NCBI GenBank assembly: GCA_027943245.1
Contig: JANDJZ010000017.1
Span: forward strand, 124,001-188,000
Reading direction: 5' to 3'
Source of the DNA: Acanthamoeba sp. SK_2022b
Lineage: Eukaryota; Discosea; Longamoebia; Acanthamoebidae
DNA length: 64,000 nucleotides
The notes under the pieces were generated by a model. It saw only the letters and a program-made list of their open reading frames with translations, was not told the DNA's origin and ran no database searches. Position 1 is the first letter of the stretch. Each line of letters starts with the position of its first letter. The position numbers and the translations under genes were made by a program. Shown in pieces: positions 1 through 11,396 of the stretch.

Positions 1-1150
1 GGGACAACTGTCGTGCCGGCTTGCCTTAATAGCTATTCCTCTTTTTCCGGTTGAAGAAAAACCCTGGAATATCAACCCCGCGTTCATCCAAGAGGCTGTA
101 GCAGATGTAAAAAAGTTGGGCAAGGCTACTGGGGAGAAGGTTTGGAGAGCTAGTAGCAGGAGTATATCTGTCTTCGCATCTGTGAAGTGACAGCTTGGGC
201 AGATTCAAAGAGATCTATCTTTCTCTCATATGGAGTCGTCAACTTAAAAATTGGCCATTTCTCAAACAGTAACTTGCATCACTGTGCAAGTGCATTGAGT
301 ACGGTTTGCCATGCTGCCTTGGTGGCTGCTAGTGAGAATAGCTGAGCGTAACTTTCATTGGAGAAGCACTGGAGAATATCATTCAGTGATTGCAAGTAAT
401 CTACTGCGACAATGAACCCCAAATGCACCATTGATATCATATCATATTCCTGGGCAGACGACACACAGATACCCTCCATTTTTTGCACATCTCCATCTAC
501 TTTGGCTTTGTGTACCAAGGTATGACCTTGTCAAAAGTCATGTTGTACTTTCTGAACACTCTGAACCTCCTCTATTATCAAATGAGAGGTCGACAATGAC
601 TGGCGTTTTTTTGTGCAATCATTCCTTGGAATGAAGTGCTATCAGGGGAATTAATCAAATTAATCTCACACAGCGATTGTAATTTCAAGATTGCAATAAT
701 TTAGGGTGTTCAACCTCTGATTAGCATGAAGTCATAGTGCGTAATTGTGCAAGGTGAGAGCCCAAAGTGCCAGTGGTGTGCGCAGTACAACACATTATGG
801 GCAAGCAGATTATATTTGAGGCAGAATGTTGTTGGTATAAGGGCAACATGAAGAAAATCAGATAGAGAAATTTTTTTATGTGGATCACATACACATATGC
901 AGTCCACATCTGTTTCGTCATTGGAATTGGGGCAAGATAAAGGAAATCTGATCAAGAAATTGTTTTATTTGGATCACATACACATACACAGTCCCCATCA
1001 ATTTCATCATGGGCCAACCATTGCAAGTACCCTGCTGGCCTGTGCTATGAATTTTCAGGCCAACTCTCACACATGTCCAAAAGTCACTTTCATAGTGCAG
1101 GTCTCATGCAGTTGTTCAGGTCAAGTGAGACATCAGCACACATCATCACT
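1..1150. other. Accessory DNA without a recognised gene
   Basis: Only short open frames occur here on either strand, and none shows a motif I recognise. The stretch is AT-leaning and CpG-poor like the rest of the accessory half. The one clear structure is the tandem duplication at 841-1018, listed separately. Confidence 0.5.
841..1018. repeat. Imperfect tandem duplication, unit about 89 bp
   Basis: Bases 841-929 and 930-1018 align end to end at roughly 80 percent identity. Both units start GGGCAA and share the core GGATCACATACACATA. A shorter related piece (TCACATACACATACACAGT) recurs near 3825, so the core may belong to a dispersed repeat. Confidence 0.7.
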
Positions 1151-1204
1151 CCATAGGTAATGGCAACAAGCCAACCATCAGGCACCAGGTGGAAAGACCC
1201 ATTA

Positions 1205-1878
1205 TCATCTTCCTCTTACCAGTTGAGGAATATTCATCTTCACCAAGCCAAGCCAATCACTTCCTTTTTCACCAGACACTGCTATTATTGCACAATCACC
1301 AGGCTTATCAGTGGTGAGATCACAGGTGGCCTTGCCTGTTAGGGCAAGGCCAGCACAGTAAGGTGGGTCAAGAGGCTCAGCAGGCATAGTATCATGGGCT
1401 TGAGAAGCAGCATAGTTGTAAACCCACTGAAAATGGATTCACAAGTAGGCGCTCATGTGGAGGATTATTGAAGAGAGATACCATGCATTCATAAGAGGCC
1501 TGGAGCTGAGCACAGTTGTTGAGGTCTGTGAGGGCATGCAGGGTATCCTTGAGAGTGGTTGGATCAAGCTGAGCAGGAACCCAGCCAGGTCTTGAATGAC
1601 CAACATTCAAGCAGGAAAAGGGGCGCTGGCTTATGACTATCATTGGAGTACCAAGTGTTGAGCCCTTGCACAAAGTCATCCACAGTAAACACATGAGGAT
1701 TGTACTTCATGCCCACAACGAATGTGGAGAACATCTGATCATTGTCCTCATGGATGTGCCCCACTGGCAGAAAAGAGATGGTGATATTATGGAAGACTTT
1801 GTTGTGACAGAATGCCAGCATGTACTTGTTCTTGTTCTCATGGCTGCAATTATCAAGCTGCAGGTATATCAACAGCAA
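1205..1878 (-). pseudogene. DUF7869-like transposon protein relic
   Basis: Reading the minus strand from 1878, an open frame carries LQLDNCSHENKNKYMLAF followed by FLPVGHIHEDNDQMFS. This matches the pattern (DN..rENKN, then GHTHEDIDQMFS) of the DUF7869 family, which is common in protist and invertebrate genomes and often lies in repetitive elements. The frame breaks near 1590, and the downstream part continues in another frame to about 1392. A further piece (1205-1387) with a short hydrophobic WLGLVKM segment may be its C-terminal end. No intact product is possible. The family assignment comes from motif memory only. A different DDE-type transposase is the main alternative. Confidence 0.4.
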
Positions 1879-2594
1879 CCATCACATGCTGCCCACACAG
1901 CATATCCTGGTCAAAAAGGTTTTTCCTGGTTATGTGACATTGCTGACATATGTCCCTGCTTTATCTTGTTACCCATGGTATTAAGATATCTTACTTCATC
2001 TTAAAAGGAGGGACTGAGTTACACAGATGTACAGCTACTTGCCTGGGTCCAAAGCCATCTTCATGACAAAGCTGCTGTCCAAATGGGAGGAGTTCTTCAG
2101 CATCAAGGATGCCTTGGCCAAAAGGAGTACTGGGTAATGCAGGGCAGCCACAAGCAGATCCTCTGGGACAAATTTCTGAACTCCCAAGTACACATCCCCT
2201 CCATTTCTTTAGTGAATATGTGATTTCAACCTCCATGCCTTACAAACATTGATCACATACACTATGGCTGAAACCTGTGTTTGTAGCCCTCAACCACCCA
2301 CCTCAACAACACCAACCACAAGGCAGCCTATCAGAAATTGCAAAACTACACTGGCATCATCCAAAAACTAGGGCCAGAAGGGCAGTGGTGCAGGAGCAGG
2401 CTCAAGGACCTCTACACCCAGCATGAGTGTGCCATGCCATTCACACCACTCTACCTCCAAAATCTGGTAGCTACCAACAAGGCTCTCCTCAGTACGACCT
2501 GCGCGGCTATTATTCCTGACAAATTTGTTGCGGCCTGGGGGACACAAGTGGTGGGATGAGGGGAGGCCAAACAGAGGGCACAGTCAAGGTAACT

Positions 2595-3605
2595 TTATTC
2601 CTTGATGTGTTGGCCTGAAGCTTTGATGATGGCCTGAACATTGGCTTGCAGGTGGTCAACATATTGGTTGACCACCAAGACATCAAGACCTTTCCAGAAT
2701 CGCTGGATTGCTGCAAAGAGCGTGCGATCTGAGGAGGGGTGGCTGATGGCCACATGATCCTTGAGGGGTCCCCACAGCTTCTCAATGGGATTCAACTTGG
2801 GTGAGCGAGGTGGGAGCTGGAGAAATTGGACTCCTTGCTAGTCAGCCCACTTTTGGACCACCCACGCTTTTTGCTTGCGGTTGTTGTCCTGGACAAAGAA
2901 CCAGGATCCTGGGTAGCGCCATCACACAGCTGGGAGGATGTGCTGCGCAAGCAGATCTTGATAGTGCTTGGCATCCAGCCTGCCTTGGAAGATGGCTATG
3001 CCGCAGGTGCCTTGGTGAGAAATGGCGCTGAGGATGAAGGCCTGTGGACCTTGGGCAGGACCCTTGAGCCACTCTTCTGCAATGGCCTCCCCTCTCTTGG
3101 CCCAAACACAACCTCGAGGCTCAGAGCTGTTGATGGTGGTGATGTCAAGGAAAACGGTGTGGGCCCAGACCCAATTCCAGCACTTTCTACACCACTTGAG
3201 CTGATGGCGAAAATCTGCGTCCATCAGCTTGGGCCACCTCTTCTTGGTTTGTGGCCGATACCTGAGCCTCTTCCTCTCTTTGAGGGCTGTGTGTGGGGAT
3301 ATGTTGACCCGCAGCTTCTGCTTTGCCAAGGCCACCAGCTCCTTCCCAGTGGCGCTCTGGTGCTGTTGGACCAGGGAGCCTAAGTGAATTCTCTGGTCCT
3401 TGCTCAGTTTGAAGGGATGACCAGAGCGTGGGAGGTTGTCCACATGACCAAACGTGGCCTCCTTCTTCAGGATGGCCCACACAGTGCTCTTGTGGCAGCC
3501 AACTCTCCACGTGACCGCGCAATTTGTGAGGTGCAAATTTTTCTTCAAGTTCATGATCTCCCAACGTTGACGCTGGGAGAGCTCACGCTTGCGCCATTGA
3601 GCCAT
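2595..3605 (-). pseudogene. Tc1/mariner-family transposase, DD34E, broken
   Basis: The reading frame starts at an ATG at 3605 (MAQWRKRELSQRQ). It has an N-terminal helix-turn-helix region and then a DDE domain: first Asp in VFLDITTI, second Asp in FVQDNN, and Glu in SPKLNPIEKLW. Thirty-four residues separate the second Asp from the Glu, which is the DD34E spacing of Tc1-like elements. After LLAQHILPAV the frame stops and the rest lies in another frame, with a TAG inside it (WAD-TAG-QGVQ). It ends at a stop at 2595. At least one frameshift and one nonsense codon make it inactive. I did not find matching terminal inverted repeats around it. Confidence 0.8.
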
Positions 3606-4334
3606 TGCACTTATGAAAGAAGAGAGAGAACAAGCTCTTCTTGATGGTGGAAGCCATTTGGCTGAGATTTGCCTGACTTGATGGGTGAATGGTGGTTTGA
3701 TAACTTGGGAATAATTGCTGTGGGTACCATTAATGGTCTTGTTCAGCAACACACTGAATGTAAAGGGAGGGGCAAGGACATGGAGTTCACCAAGAAAGGT
3801 ACTCCATTCCAGAGCTTCTGTGGTCACATACACATACACAGTTCATTCTAAATCTTTCATGTATACAGATTTCAAGGTGATGGTCAACAAGTTCAATTGC
3901 CAGGTTCAGTTCCTGCGTCTGGTACAGATGGAATACCTTGATATGAGCAACGAATTCTTCAACACTGCCAAGAACCATGTCACCAGAGCATGGGTATGTG
4001 TCATTGGGCGCTTGACATGAATATCATGTTACCAATTCCATCACATACATGTACATGATTGCCTTTGGTCCAGGATCTGCACATCATCAAGGAGGACCTT
4101 GTATGCATACTGGGGGACAGATTGGTTGGCCTAGATGACGTCCTGGACAAGCTGAGCAAGATTCAGAAGGCAAAGGCGAAGAGGAAAAAAGAAGCAGGAA
4201 AGTAGAAAGATTAGAGGAGAGACGCCACAATAGAAGTGTATTGAGGCCCAGGTACAAATGAAAATCACAGGAAAGAGTACAGTACACAAACAGGCACTTT
4301 TTTTTATGAGGAGCGTACAATAAAAAGCAAGCTG

Positions 4335-5627
4335 ATGCTGCCACCACAGTACCTTATTGACCCACAACCAACCAACACCACCATGAGCATCACCATCTCC
4401 CACATGACTGAACAAGTCTACAAGAAGATCCCTTGGTTGACTGTCACTGCTCTGGTCTGCTTTGTCACTGCACAAGAGCCACCTCTCTGGGCAATGAAAC
4501 GTGGTGCCAAGTTCTACTGCTGATTCATCCTGGTGACCCTCTACAAGGACGAGTATGCTGTTGGCTACAACAAGCTCTTCCAGCACATCAAGAAGTGGAT
4601 TGGTTGCTCAAGCCAGTCACTTCATCACAACATCCACGTCCTGTACCATGTCCACAAGAAATGGGGAAAGCTTCAACTACCACTTGGCATGCTCAGTGGA
4701 TGGAAGTGCACTGCCTGTGACCTCAACCTCCAACGTGCTGTTGCTGGTGGCTGCCTCTGGATGGACAGTTTAGATGTTCATCTTGCAGGCAAGCACTCTG
4801 CCAGCTGCAAGGAGATTGTGGTCCACAAGGCCAATTTGCCTGCACAAAGGTTCATGGCACTCTCTGATGCATGTGGCTGCTTCTGCATGCTTTGGGGAGG
4901 GTACTCTCCCAAGGTCTATGATGGAGAGTTCCTCAAGATGCAACGCCAATTCATTGAGGAGCTTGCTGGGGCCACCGTTCTCACCAACAACCATTTTGAG
5001 TGGGGCAAAGTAAAATTTGTGAGAATGGTTGTGGTGTGCTGAGTACAACAAGATTTGACAACTTCTGAGATGGTGCTGTTACCCACACAACTGATGAAAG
5101 CAAATGTTTGATGTCATGCTGTGCAACATATTGGCCAACCTTACACCCCACCTCTGGGATGCAACAAGGCTAACCAGCTGATGAGCCTGACTGCCATCAA
5201 TTGGAATGGTATGTGCCCATGCCTCATCCTTGTGTTCTATCAAACTTATCATTGCTGGTGTGCACACACCTATGGCGTGGTGCTCATGACTAATCCCACT
5301 GAGATGGGTGGGCTGATCTCTCTGCTCACACATGAGTACAGCCAATGGCAACTTCTGCATATGGTCTCAGGCACTTTACTGAATGTGTACTCCAAGACTG
5401 AAGGAGGAGTTCAACATAATGGTATGTTGTCATCATGTACACATACATCAACATTGACTGTGAGCTTGGTCAGGACGTCGTCAAGATCCCAAAACTGCAG
5501 GCCTACAAGAAAAACAGCGCCATCAAGAAGTGGTGCCCCTCTTGGACACCTCTATTTCCACAAGTCATTCAACCAGGTATGCCCCATCAACCATGTTGTA
5601 TTCTCATTGTATAATCTATGTGTGTAA
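4335..5627 (+). pseudogene. DDE-type transposase relic interrupted only by TGA codons
   Basis: A single frame runs about 1.3 kb and contains no TAA or TAG, only three in-frame TGA codons (4521, 5040, 5109). The middle reads WMDSLDVHLAGKHS, later LSDACGCF, PKVYDGEF and LTNNHFEWG. This spacing fits the ISL2EU/Harbinger-type DDE fold, in which a D.HF motif would be expected; here the Asp is Asn, so the catalytic centre looks lost. Neighbouring sequence is almost free of CpG, so the TGA codons may descend from CGA arginine codons. The family is a tentative call; another DDE superfamily is possible. Confidence 0.45.
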
Positions 5628-5946
5628 ACAGGTTACCAGTTCTACAAGTACCTTCTGCAGGCCTATATTACTCTGGCTTCTCCTGAGTAGTGCATAAAAA
5701 CTGAAGGAAATATGGGACTCTTATCAATCCAATGTGCATCAGATTATCAAACAGTGAAAAGTGTACAAAAAACACATAAATCCAAATCCACTTGGAGAGT
5801 ATCCTTGACTACCTTGTCGACAAACGAACCGGATGCCAATAACAAATCATAAAAATTGAGATTTCATCAAAAATACTTCATGTCTGCTTTTGTTTGGGCA
5901 TCCATCTCATGCGCCACCTTAAATTCTCTCCAAGTGCCATATGCGT
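5628..5946. other. Non-coding stretch next to the LINE 3' end
   Basis: I see no gene, motif or repeat here. It ends in the ten-base T run that marks the 3' tail of the minus-strand LINE. Confidence 0.5.
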
Positions 5947-6201
5947 TTTTTTTTTGGCGGCGTATTGGATGCCCACAGAAGTGGGTCTAGGGCCTTTCAG
6001 CCCTCCAATACACACTGGGCCGTTTTCTTTTCCGGCCAGGGGTTTTCTTTTGGGAGTTTGTGTTTTTTAGTGAGATTGTTTCTTTGGCTTTTTCTCTGAG
6101 CGCTTGCCATTTCTTGGGAGTTTGCATCTTTCTGTCAAATTTGTTGGTAGTGGTTGGCAACTTTAGCACATATGTTGATGGCTGTGTTTTTGGCATCACT
6201 T

Positions 6202-6525
6202 TTATTGAGGCCATAGAGGATTGGAGGCTGGCAATACGGGCTGGGGGGACGTTGCCAGCCTTTCCTTCTCTGTGGCAGTATCCAGGAGCTGGGAGAAAAC
6301 TGGGATAGAGGTATCTAATCTTGTATTTGTGTTATGGGCAGTATACCAGGGGGGAAGTTTATCTGCATGTTTTTTATTTTTTGTGGCTGTGATTTCTATG
6401 ATGGTTTGTATTTTTTTCTTTAGGTCGTTCTGCTTGTTTTTCTCTAGAGGGCAGTTTGGGCTGAGTATGTGTTCTTGTGTTTCCTTGGCTCCACATGCAG
6501 GGCATTCTTGGTTCTGGTAAAGCAT
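6202..6525 (-). pseudogene. LINE ORF2: C-terminal Cys/His tail
   Basis: The frame reads YQNQECPACGAKETQEHILS followed by PNC. This is a CxxC..H..C zinc-knuckle arrangement typical of the C-terminus of LINE ORF2 proteins, where it binds nucleic acid. It joins the RNase H frame by a one-base shift in a homopolymer. The stop near 6202 lies some 250 bases before the A tail, which is a normal 3' UTR length. Confidence 0.65.
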
Positions 6526-7645
6526 TTGTTTGGCTAACCATTGGTTTTTTTCCTATCTGTGGCGATTTTTTTGGGAACCTGTTTTGGGGAGAGACTGTCA
6601 GGGCCTTTTTTCCAGTAGAGGTACATGATTGTGTCTTTGGTAGGAAGGAGTTTGTGTCTGATTTTGTAGGAGAAGTTTGAGGCTCCTCCTTTCCCTTTTT
6701 TTGTTCTACTTCTTCTAGAAGGTTGCCTCTGTGGTTGTTGGTTTTGTTTTTCTGGTGGGTTTTTTCATTGTGGTGTTCAGTGCGATTTTTCATGACCCAT
6801 TTGTGGAGGCACCCTTCAATGGGGTGGCCTTGGGGGTTGAAGGGGGTGGCGTTTTCGGCCATGTGTTGAACTTCCCACTTGTTTAGGATGGGGGTGGTGT
6901 TGACTCCCAGGCTGGCTAGTTTGTCTGCTTCTTCATTTCCATTCACATATATATTGAAGTCCCCTGGCAGTATGTTTTTGATAGCTTCTACTTTGTTGTG
7001 GAAGAGTTCTTCATATGTGTGGCCTTTTAGTTTGGCCTCTTTCTCTTTCCTTTTGATGTGGCTGAGGATATGTGTGTATTGTACCCTGTGGCCTCTTTTT
7101 TTGATGTCCTTGGTGAGTTGGAGTATTCTTTTGATGGTTGCTGCGGCAATGGTATTTTTTTGTTTGCCTGGTGGCCATTTTTTGTAGTTGGTGATTATGT
7201 TTACTGCGGCTTGGGAGTCTGTGATGATGCATATGTTCAGCTCAAGGGGGCAAGACTTTAGGGCTTCTTCACTAGCTAGTAGTTCTAGGATAGTGGAGAT
7301 GGGGGCCACTTCTGCTCTGAAGCTTTGATTTCTAGAGGCATTTGGTCCATAGTACACTCCTCCTCCGTTACCATTTTTTTGACATGACCCATCAGTGAAG
7401 ACGAAGAGTGTTTTGGTGGGGTAGTGGATGAGGTAGCTGCTGCTTTCTTCTTCTGCAATGTTGGTTCTGTGTATTGTGTCTCTTCTTTTTTCATAGAGGA
7501 TGTTGGTGAGGAGGTGGTCTTTTATTTGGATGGAGTTTGGTTTGCAGGCATAGTCCATGATAGTTTTGATTTCTTGGTCTGTGGCTGCTCTTCCTAGACA
7601 TTTGTTTATAGATAGTCTGTTGATTTTTCCCTCTATGGCTAGGTC
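6374..7645 (-). pseudogene. LINE ORF2: RNase H domain
   Basis: The RNase H fold is plain from its acidic residues: FTDGSCQ (Asp), SFRAEV (Glu), ITDSQAA (Asp) and NGNEEADKLA (final Asp). It would remove the RNA strand of the RNA/DNA hybrid during target-primed reverse transcription. The part after about 6550 (PKKSPQIGKKPMVS) is a frame change at a run of seven A; the true continuation is the Cys-rich tail at 6202-6525. Confidence 0.8.
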
Positions 7646-8104
7646 TCACCAGGAGGCATGACCATTGGTAAATAGTTCTTTGGCGATTTTTTCTGTTTGT
7701 GGTGTGTGGCCAATGATGCTAAGGTCCATGCTTTTTGGTTTGATAGTGATGTGGTTCCTAGTAAGTGCCGCCTTCCAGTTTTTCATTGTTGGTCCTTCCA
7801 TGACAGGGTTTTTGTACCACATGTTTTTAGTGGTGAGTGAGCAAAGGGTGGTGCCATTTAACTCTTTCGTGGTTTGTGCGCAGGTGATGGCTTCTTGCAG
7901 GTCTACCAAGGAGATCAGGCCTTTGCCACCTTCTTTTGGTGAGGTGTAGAGGGGTGTTGGGTTGCAGTTTGCTCTGAGGCCCATGGAGTGGTGGATGGTG
8001 GTTGCAGTGATGTGGTCAAGTTTTTGGAGCCAGTCTCGGTCGTAGTGAACCACTGACATGCTGTGGGTGATGTATGAGTTGGATACTATGTTGGAGATAT
8101 ACAC
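7646..8104 (-). pseudogene. LINE ORF2: connection region after the reverse transcriptase
   Basis: This frame (HYDRDWLQKLDHITATTIHHSMGL onward) lies between the reverse transcriptase thumb and the RNase H domain, as in LINEs with a C-terminal RNase H. It ends at a TGA (7646-7648) directly after GHASW, and the same frame continues without another stop into the RNase H part. This TGA is therefore a single nonsense change and not an ORF end. Confidence 0.65.
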
Positions 8105-8281
8105 TTTTTGGTTTGTATTGAGTTTTTTGTGTTGTGTGAGGTTCGGAATTGTCTGAATTTCTTTTCCAGATACTTCTGTTGGTCTGTCCAGTCTAGGTCT
8201 ATTCTGAGGAGGACGCCCATGTATTTGTATGGTTGGTTTGTTGAGATGGTGGTGATTGCTGTAGTGATTTGTTGTCCTGAT

Positions 8282-9433
8282 TCAGATATCTCTTTGACTA
8301 ATAGTTTGTTTGTGGCAGGTGGCTTTTTTATCAGGGGTCTGTTGTTTGTGTGGGCTGACTTTTTTTGGGTTGATTTCCAATCCTGCCCAGGTGCAGAATG
8401 TTTGTAGTTTTTTGAATAGTGTTTTCATGTCCTTTTTTGTACTGGCCACAAGAACGAGGTCGTCACAGTATGCGATGGCACCTACTTTTTGGCCTTGCAT
8501 CATTATGTAACCTTCTTGGCTGTTTTCAATCCAATCTAGGATTCCATTTATTGCGGTGATGAATAGTAGTGGGGAGAGGGTGTCCCCTTGTCGAACTCCC
8601 CTCTCTATTTTGAAGTCTTCTCCTTTTATGTTGTTAATGTTTAGATGTGCTTTACAGTTATTGTATAGCTGTTTGATGCTCATGATTGTTTTTGTGCCTA
8701 CCCCATATGCTGCGAGCGCTGAGAATATGGCTTCCTGGTGTAGGGAGTCAAAAGCTTTTTTACAGTCTATGTATGTGAGATGTAGTTCTTTGTTGGAGTG
8801 GTTTGCTTCTTCTATTATGTTTGTAAGGCTTCTAAGAGCTGACTGTGGTGACATGCCTTTCCTGAAGCCCATTTGGCTTTTGTTGAGGATGTATTTGTTG
8901 AGCACTTTGCTGAGTCTTTGTGTGATGATGTGCGTGTATGTTTTGTAGAGTACTTGGAGAAGTGAGATGGGTCTGTAGTTTGCCGGGTCTTGAGTGTTGC
9001 CTTCCTTTGGGAGTAAGATTATCCTTGCAGATTTCCATTCTTTTGGTAGATTTGCATTTTTGGTGAGCATTTGGTTCATTGCTTGGCGAATGATTTCTAT
9101 TGCTGAGGGTGGTAGGGCTTTTATTATGGCAGCATTGAGGGCATCGGTTCCTGGGGCTCCTTGTTTTGTTTTTTTGATGGCCTCCTTTAGTTCTTCAGTG
9201 GAGATTGGGTTTTCGAGTTTTTGGGCTGCTTCTGGGGGGATTCTTTTGGCTGTGTTGAACCATGGTGTTTCCTTTTCTATGAATGAGCCTTTTTTGTATA
9301 GTTTTTGCCAGAAGTTCCTGAAGATTTTGTTGATGTCTTCTGGGTCCCTTTTGGAGGTTTTGTCAATGGGGTCTAGGGCTGCTGTGATTGTGTTATTGTT
9401 TGTTTTCCTAGGGTTGATTTTTCTCCAGAATTG
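8282..9433 (-). pseudogene. LINE ORF2: reverse transcriptase domain
   Basis: The frame is open from about 9433 down to 8282. Landmarks in order: KQGAPGTDALNAAII (fingers), NYRPISLLQVLYK, GFRKGMS, IDCKKAFDSL (first catalytic Asp), RGVRQGDTLSPLLF, and AYCDDLVL, the YxDD box in which the second and third Asp are kept. This is a LINE-type reverse transcriptase that would copy the element RNA at a nicked target. Near 8360 the frame is lost in a run of seven A, and the thumb (KYMGVLLRIDLDW) continues in another frame. The catalytic residues are intact, so the copy is either recently dead or only mis-sequenced at homopolymers. Confidence 0.85.
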
Positions 9434-9739
9434 TTAGAGGTTAAATTTGTGTAGGTTAATTGTTTTGAGGAAATCTTTTGACTTTCTTTCTCTGATGCTC
9501 GTTTCAATGGTTCGTTTGAGCTTCTTTTTGATTTGTTTTTTGTTGTCTTGTAGCTGTTTGAGGTACTGCATTGTGTTGTGTTGGTTGAGTTGTTTTGGTG
9601 GTGTGATTCAGGCCCAAGTGGGGGCTGAGGCAAGTCCTTTGATCGTTTTTGTGTGTATTGGGGGGGTTCCTTGTGCTACACTGTGTGTAATGTATCTGTG
9701 GGTTTTGATGGTTTTTTTGAGGAATCTACGTAGTTGTCC

Positions 9740-9760
9740 AGCCTCCTTGTATCTTTTGTG
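9740..9760. repeat. Left copy of a 21-bp direct repeat (probable target-site duplication)
   Basis: AGCCTCCTTGTATCTTTTGT plus a final G at 9740-9760 matches 31154-31174 at 20 of 21 positions (T versus C at one site). Left of it is LINE sequence, right of it non-LINE. At the other copy the arrangement is mirrored, with LINE to the right. This is the expected structure of a target-site duplication made when 9761-31153 entered the LINE. Confidence 0.7.
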
Positions 9761-10297
9761 CTTCATCCTCATTAGAAATATAGAGAAATCTGACATCAAG
9801 GACGCGGCGACCAAGGCCAAACTCCTGGGCCTGCAACTCCTTGACCACCCTATCTACTGCCAAAAAAATGCACACTTGGCCTGCATGTCAGTGATAGCCT
9901 CTTTGACCAATAGATTGACAGACTATGCAAAGCCTATGACGGAGCTGGAGAAATAGATGAAGGACCCTTGGAACCAGTGGAACACTTGGTGACCTCCCTG
10001 TCTCTCAGGTTCAAGCCCGACCAGCAACCTCCAGCCATTGAGAAATCCAACGTGTCCAAAGCTGCATCTGCCCACAACATTGACATTGGAGACTTCGACC
10101 TGACATTCTACAGTGCAGAGCTGTACAAGCTCAATGTCCATGATGACATGGTTGCATACCAACTACTAATGCAACTCAACCTCACTGTTGTTGGCCTGGA
10201 TGTGGTGATCCAAACCTGGCATGCCTCTATATATGAGGAGCTCTTCTCTGTAATGATCTCTAACATTGATGCTAGAATGAGTTGCACAGGTCTCTGA
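9761..10297 (+). pseudogene. Unknown decayed reading frame, possibly LINE ORF1
   Basis: Two frames join near 9911: a first part with KSDIKDAATKAKLLGLQLL and a second part with KAYDGAGEIDEGPLEPVEH and DFDLTFYSAELYKLN, ending at TGA 10295. The last 110 bases (ASIYEELFS..ISNIDARMS) recur at 15643-15756 with the same terminal TGA, so that TGA is probably the true end of an ancestral ORF. The position upstream of LINE endonuclease sequence suggests an ORF1-type protein of the LINE. No known domain was recognised. Confidence 0.35.
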
Positions 10298-10858
10298 TAT
10301 CTGATTGAGAAAAAGTGTGGGAATTTCTAAACCTGCACAGAAGGCCTGGACAAGTTGACTGGTCTCCTACTCCCTTGGATGATCATTGGGTTCAAGTTCG
10401 AAGCCCAACGCAACAAAGCCCTCCTCCTCAACGGTGAAGCCCCTCCCAAGAAAACACAACACACACTAACACAATCACCCTGTACCACACCCCCAATACA
10501 GGGAAGAAACCATCCTTGGGACGCTGTCTCACCCCCCTCGTGGTCACCATCCCTCTCACCAATGAAGAGAAAGCAGCCAGAGAGAGGAAGAGAGATAACG
10601 TGGCCTTGGAGAGGACCAACCGTGCAGCCAAACAGCAAGCAAACCATGAAGCTGCGACCAAAAGATACGCAGCCAGAGAAGAAGCAAGAAGGCGCCAACT
10701 GGCAGAGGCCCAACAACGCCTACACAACTTCAGAGAACTGGCGTAGCAGCACCAAACTCAATAAAAACACATTCCTCATCCTCATCGCCTTTCTCATCCT
10801 CAACCTCATCACTCCAGCCAATGGAGCCTCCACACAAACATCAGGAAACAACACGCCA
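10172..10858 (+). repeat. Segment duplicated at 15643-16315 (copy 1)
   Basis: From CTCAACCTCACTGTTG to GGAAACAACAC this stretch matches 15643-16315, with scattered substitutions and a small deletion near its start. Both copies carry the same small coding region and lead into LINE endonuclease sequence. They are therefore two 5' pieces of the same LINE family. Confidence 0.8.
10516..10746 (+). CDS. Basic coiled-coil protein of the LINE 5' region (copy 1)
   Basis: About 76 residues, rich in Arg, Glu, Ala and Gln (EEKAARERKRD, AAREEARRRQLAEAQQRL), that would form a long charged helix. A near-identical frame lies at 15972-16202. Another open frame overlaps it, but this one has the more protein-like composition and is conserved in both copies. 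LINE ORF1 proteins often use coiled coils to trimerise and basic patches to bind RNA; that role is an inference. The true start is probably upstream, just after a stop near 10434. Confidence 0.4.
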   Translation: MGRCLTPLVVTIPLTNEEKAARERKRDNVALERTNRAAKQQANHEAATKRYAAREEARRRQLAEAQQRLHNFRELA

Positions 10859-10859
10859 G

Positions 10860-11396
10860 AGAAGTAAACTGGAAATGATAATAGCAGGCGACCTAAACAT
10901 CACCAGGAATAAAATTGACAGATGGTCATTCAAACAACAACCCCAAACAAAAGATCCAGCAAAAGACAAACTAAATGACATCCTAAACCAGTACGAACTT
11001 AGAGACGCTTGGCGAGCAGAAAACCCCAAAAAAAGAGACTACACATACCACAAGCTAAGCTCAACCAGATTCACCCAAAAAAACAAAGGGAAAAACAAAA
11101 ACAACCCCCTAACAAACATCAACACCTTCCTCCTCAAAAACATCATCCAATACCTAAACGAAGAGGAGGCCAAACTCCTAGCAAGCACATGCACCACTCT
11201 CAACCAAAAACTATGCAAAAACAACATGACCCTATCTAGACTAGACTACATCATAAACTCAAAAAACATCACAATGGAAAACACCACCATTGCCCACACT
11301 GGCCATGTTGACTCAGACCACGACCCAGTCTACACCACCATCCCTCTCAAAGAATGCACAGCTCCAACCACCACCAACTCCACAGGTTCAACCAGG
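10860..11396 (+). pseudogene. LINE endonuclease fragment, C-terminal half
   Basis: The frame carries MIIAGDLNITRNKID (the GDLN motif of the APE-type endonuclease) and HVDSDHDPVYT (the SDH motif). In APE-type LINE endonucleases these hold the metal-binding Asp/Asn and the catalytic His. The first half of the domain is missing: the sequence jumps straight from the ORF1 region into GDLN. At 11396 the LINE stops and an unrelated segment in the other orientation begins. Confidence 0.75.

Larger units (their letters stand above)
5947..9760 (-). mobile_element. LINE retrotransposon, 3' part (reverse transcriptase, RNase H, Cys-rich tail)
   Basis: The element reads on the minus strand. In order it carries a linker, the reverse transcriptase, a thumb/connection region, an RNase H domain and a C-terminal CPAC..H..C segment. 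It ends in an A tail (T10 on the plus strand, about 5947-5957). The 5' end at 9760 is not a normal LINE end: the coding sequence stops at HKRYKEA, and the matching upstream part (endonuclease, ending HKRCKEA) lies at 31154-31975 on the same strand. The element therefore seems to have been one copy split by the insertion of 9761-31153. Reading-frame breaks fall mostly in A runs, and there is one TGA (7646-7648). Confidence 0.85.
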
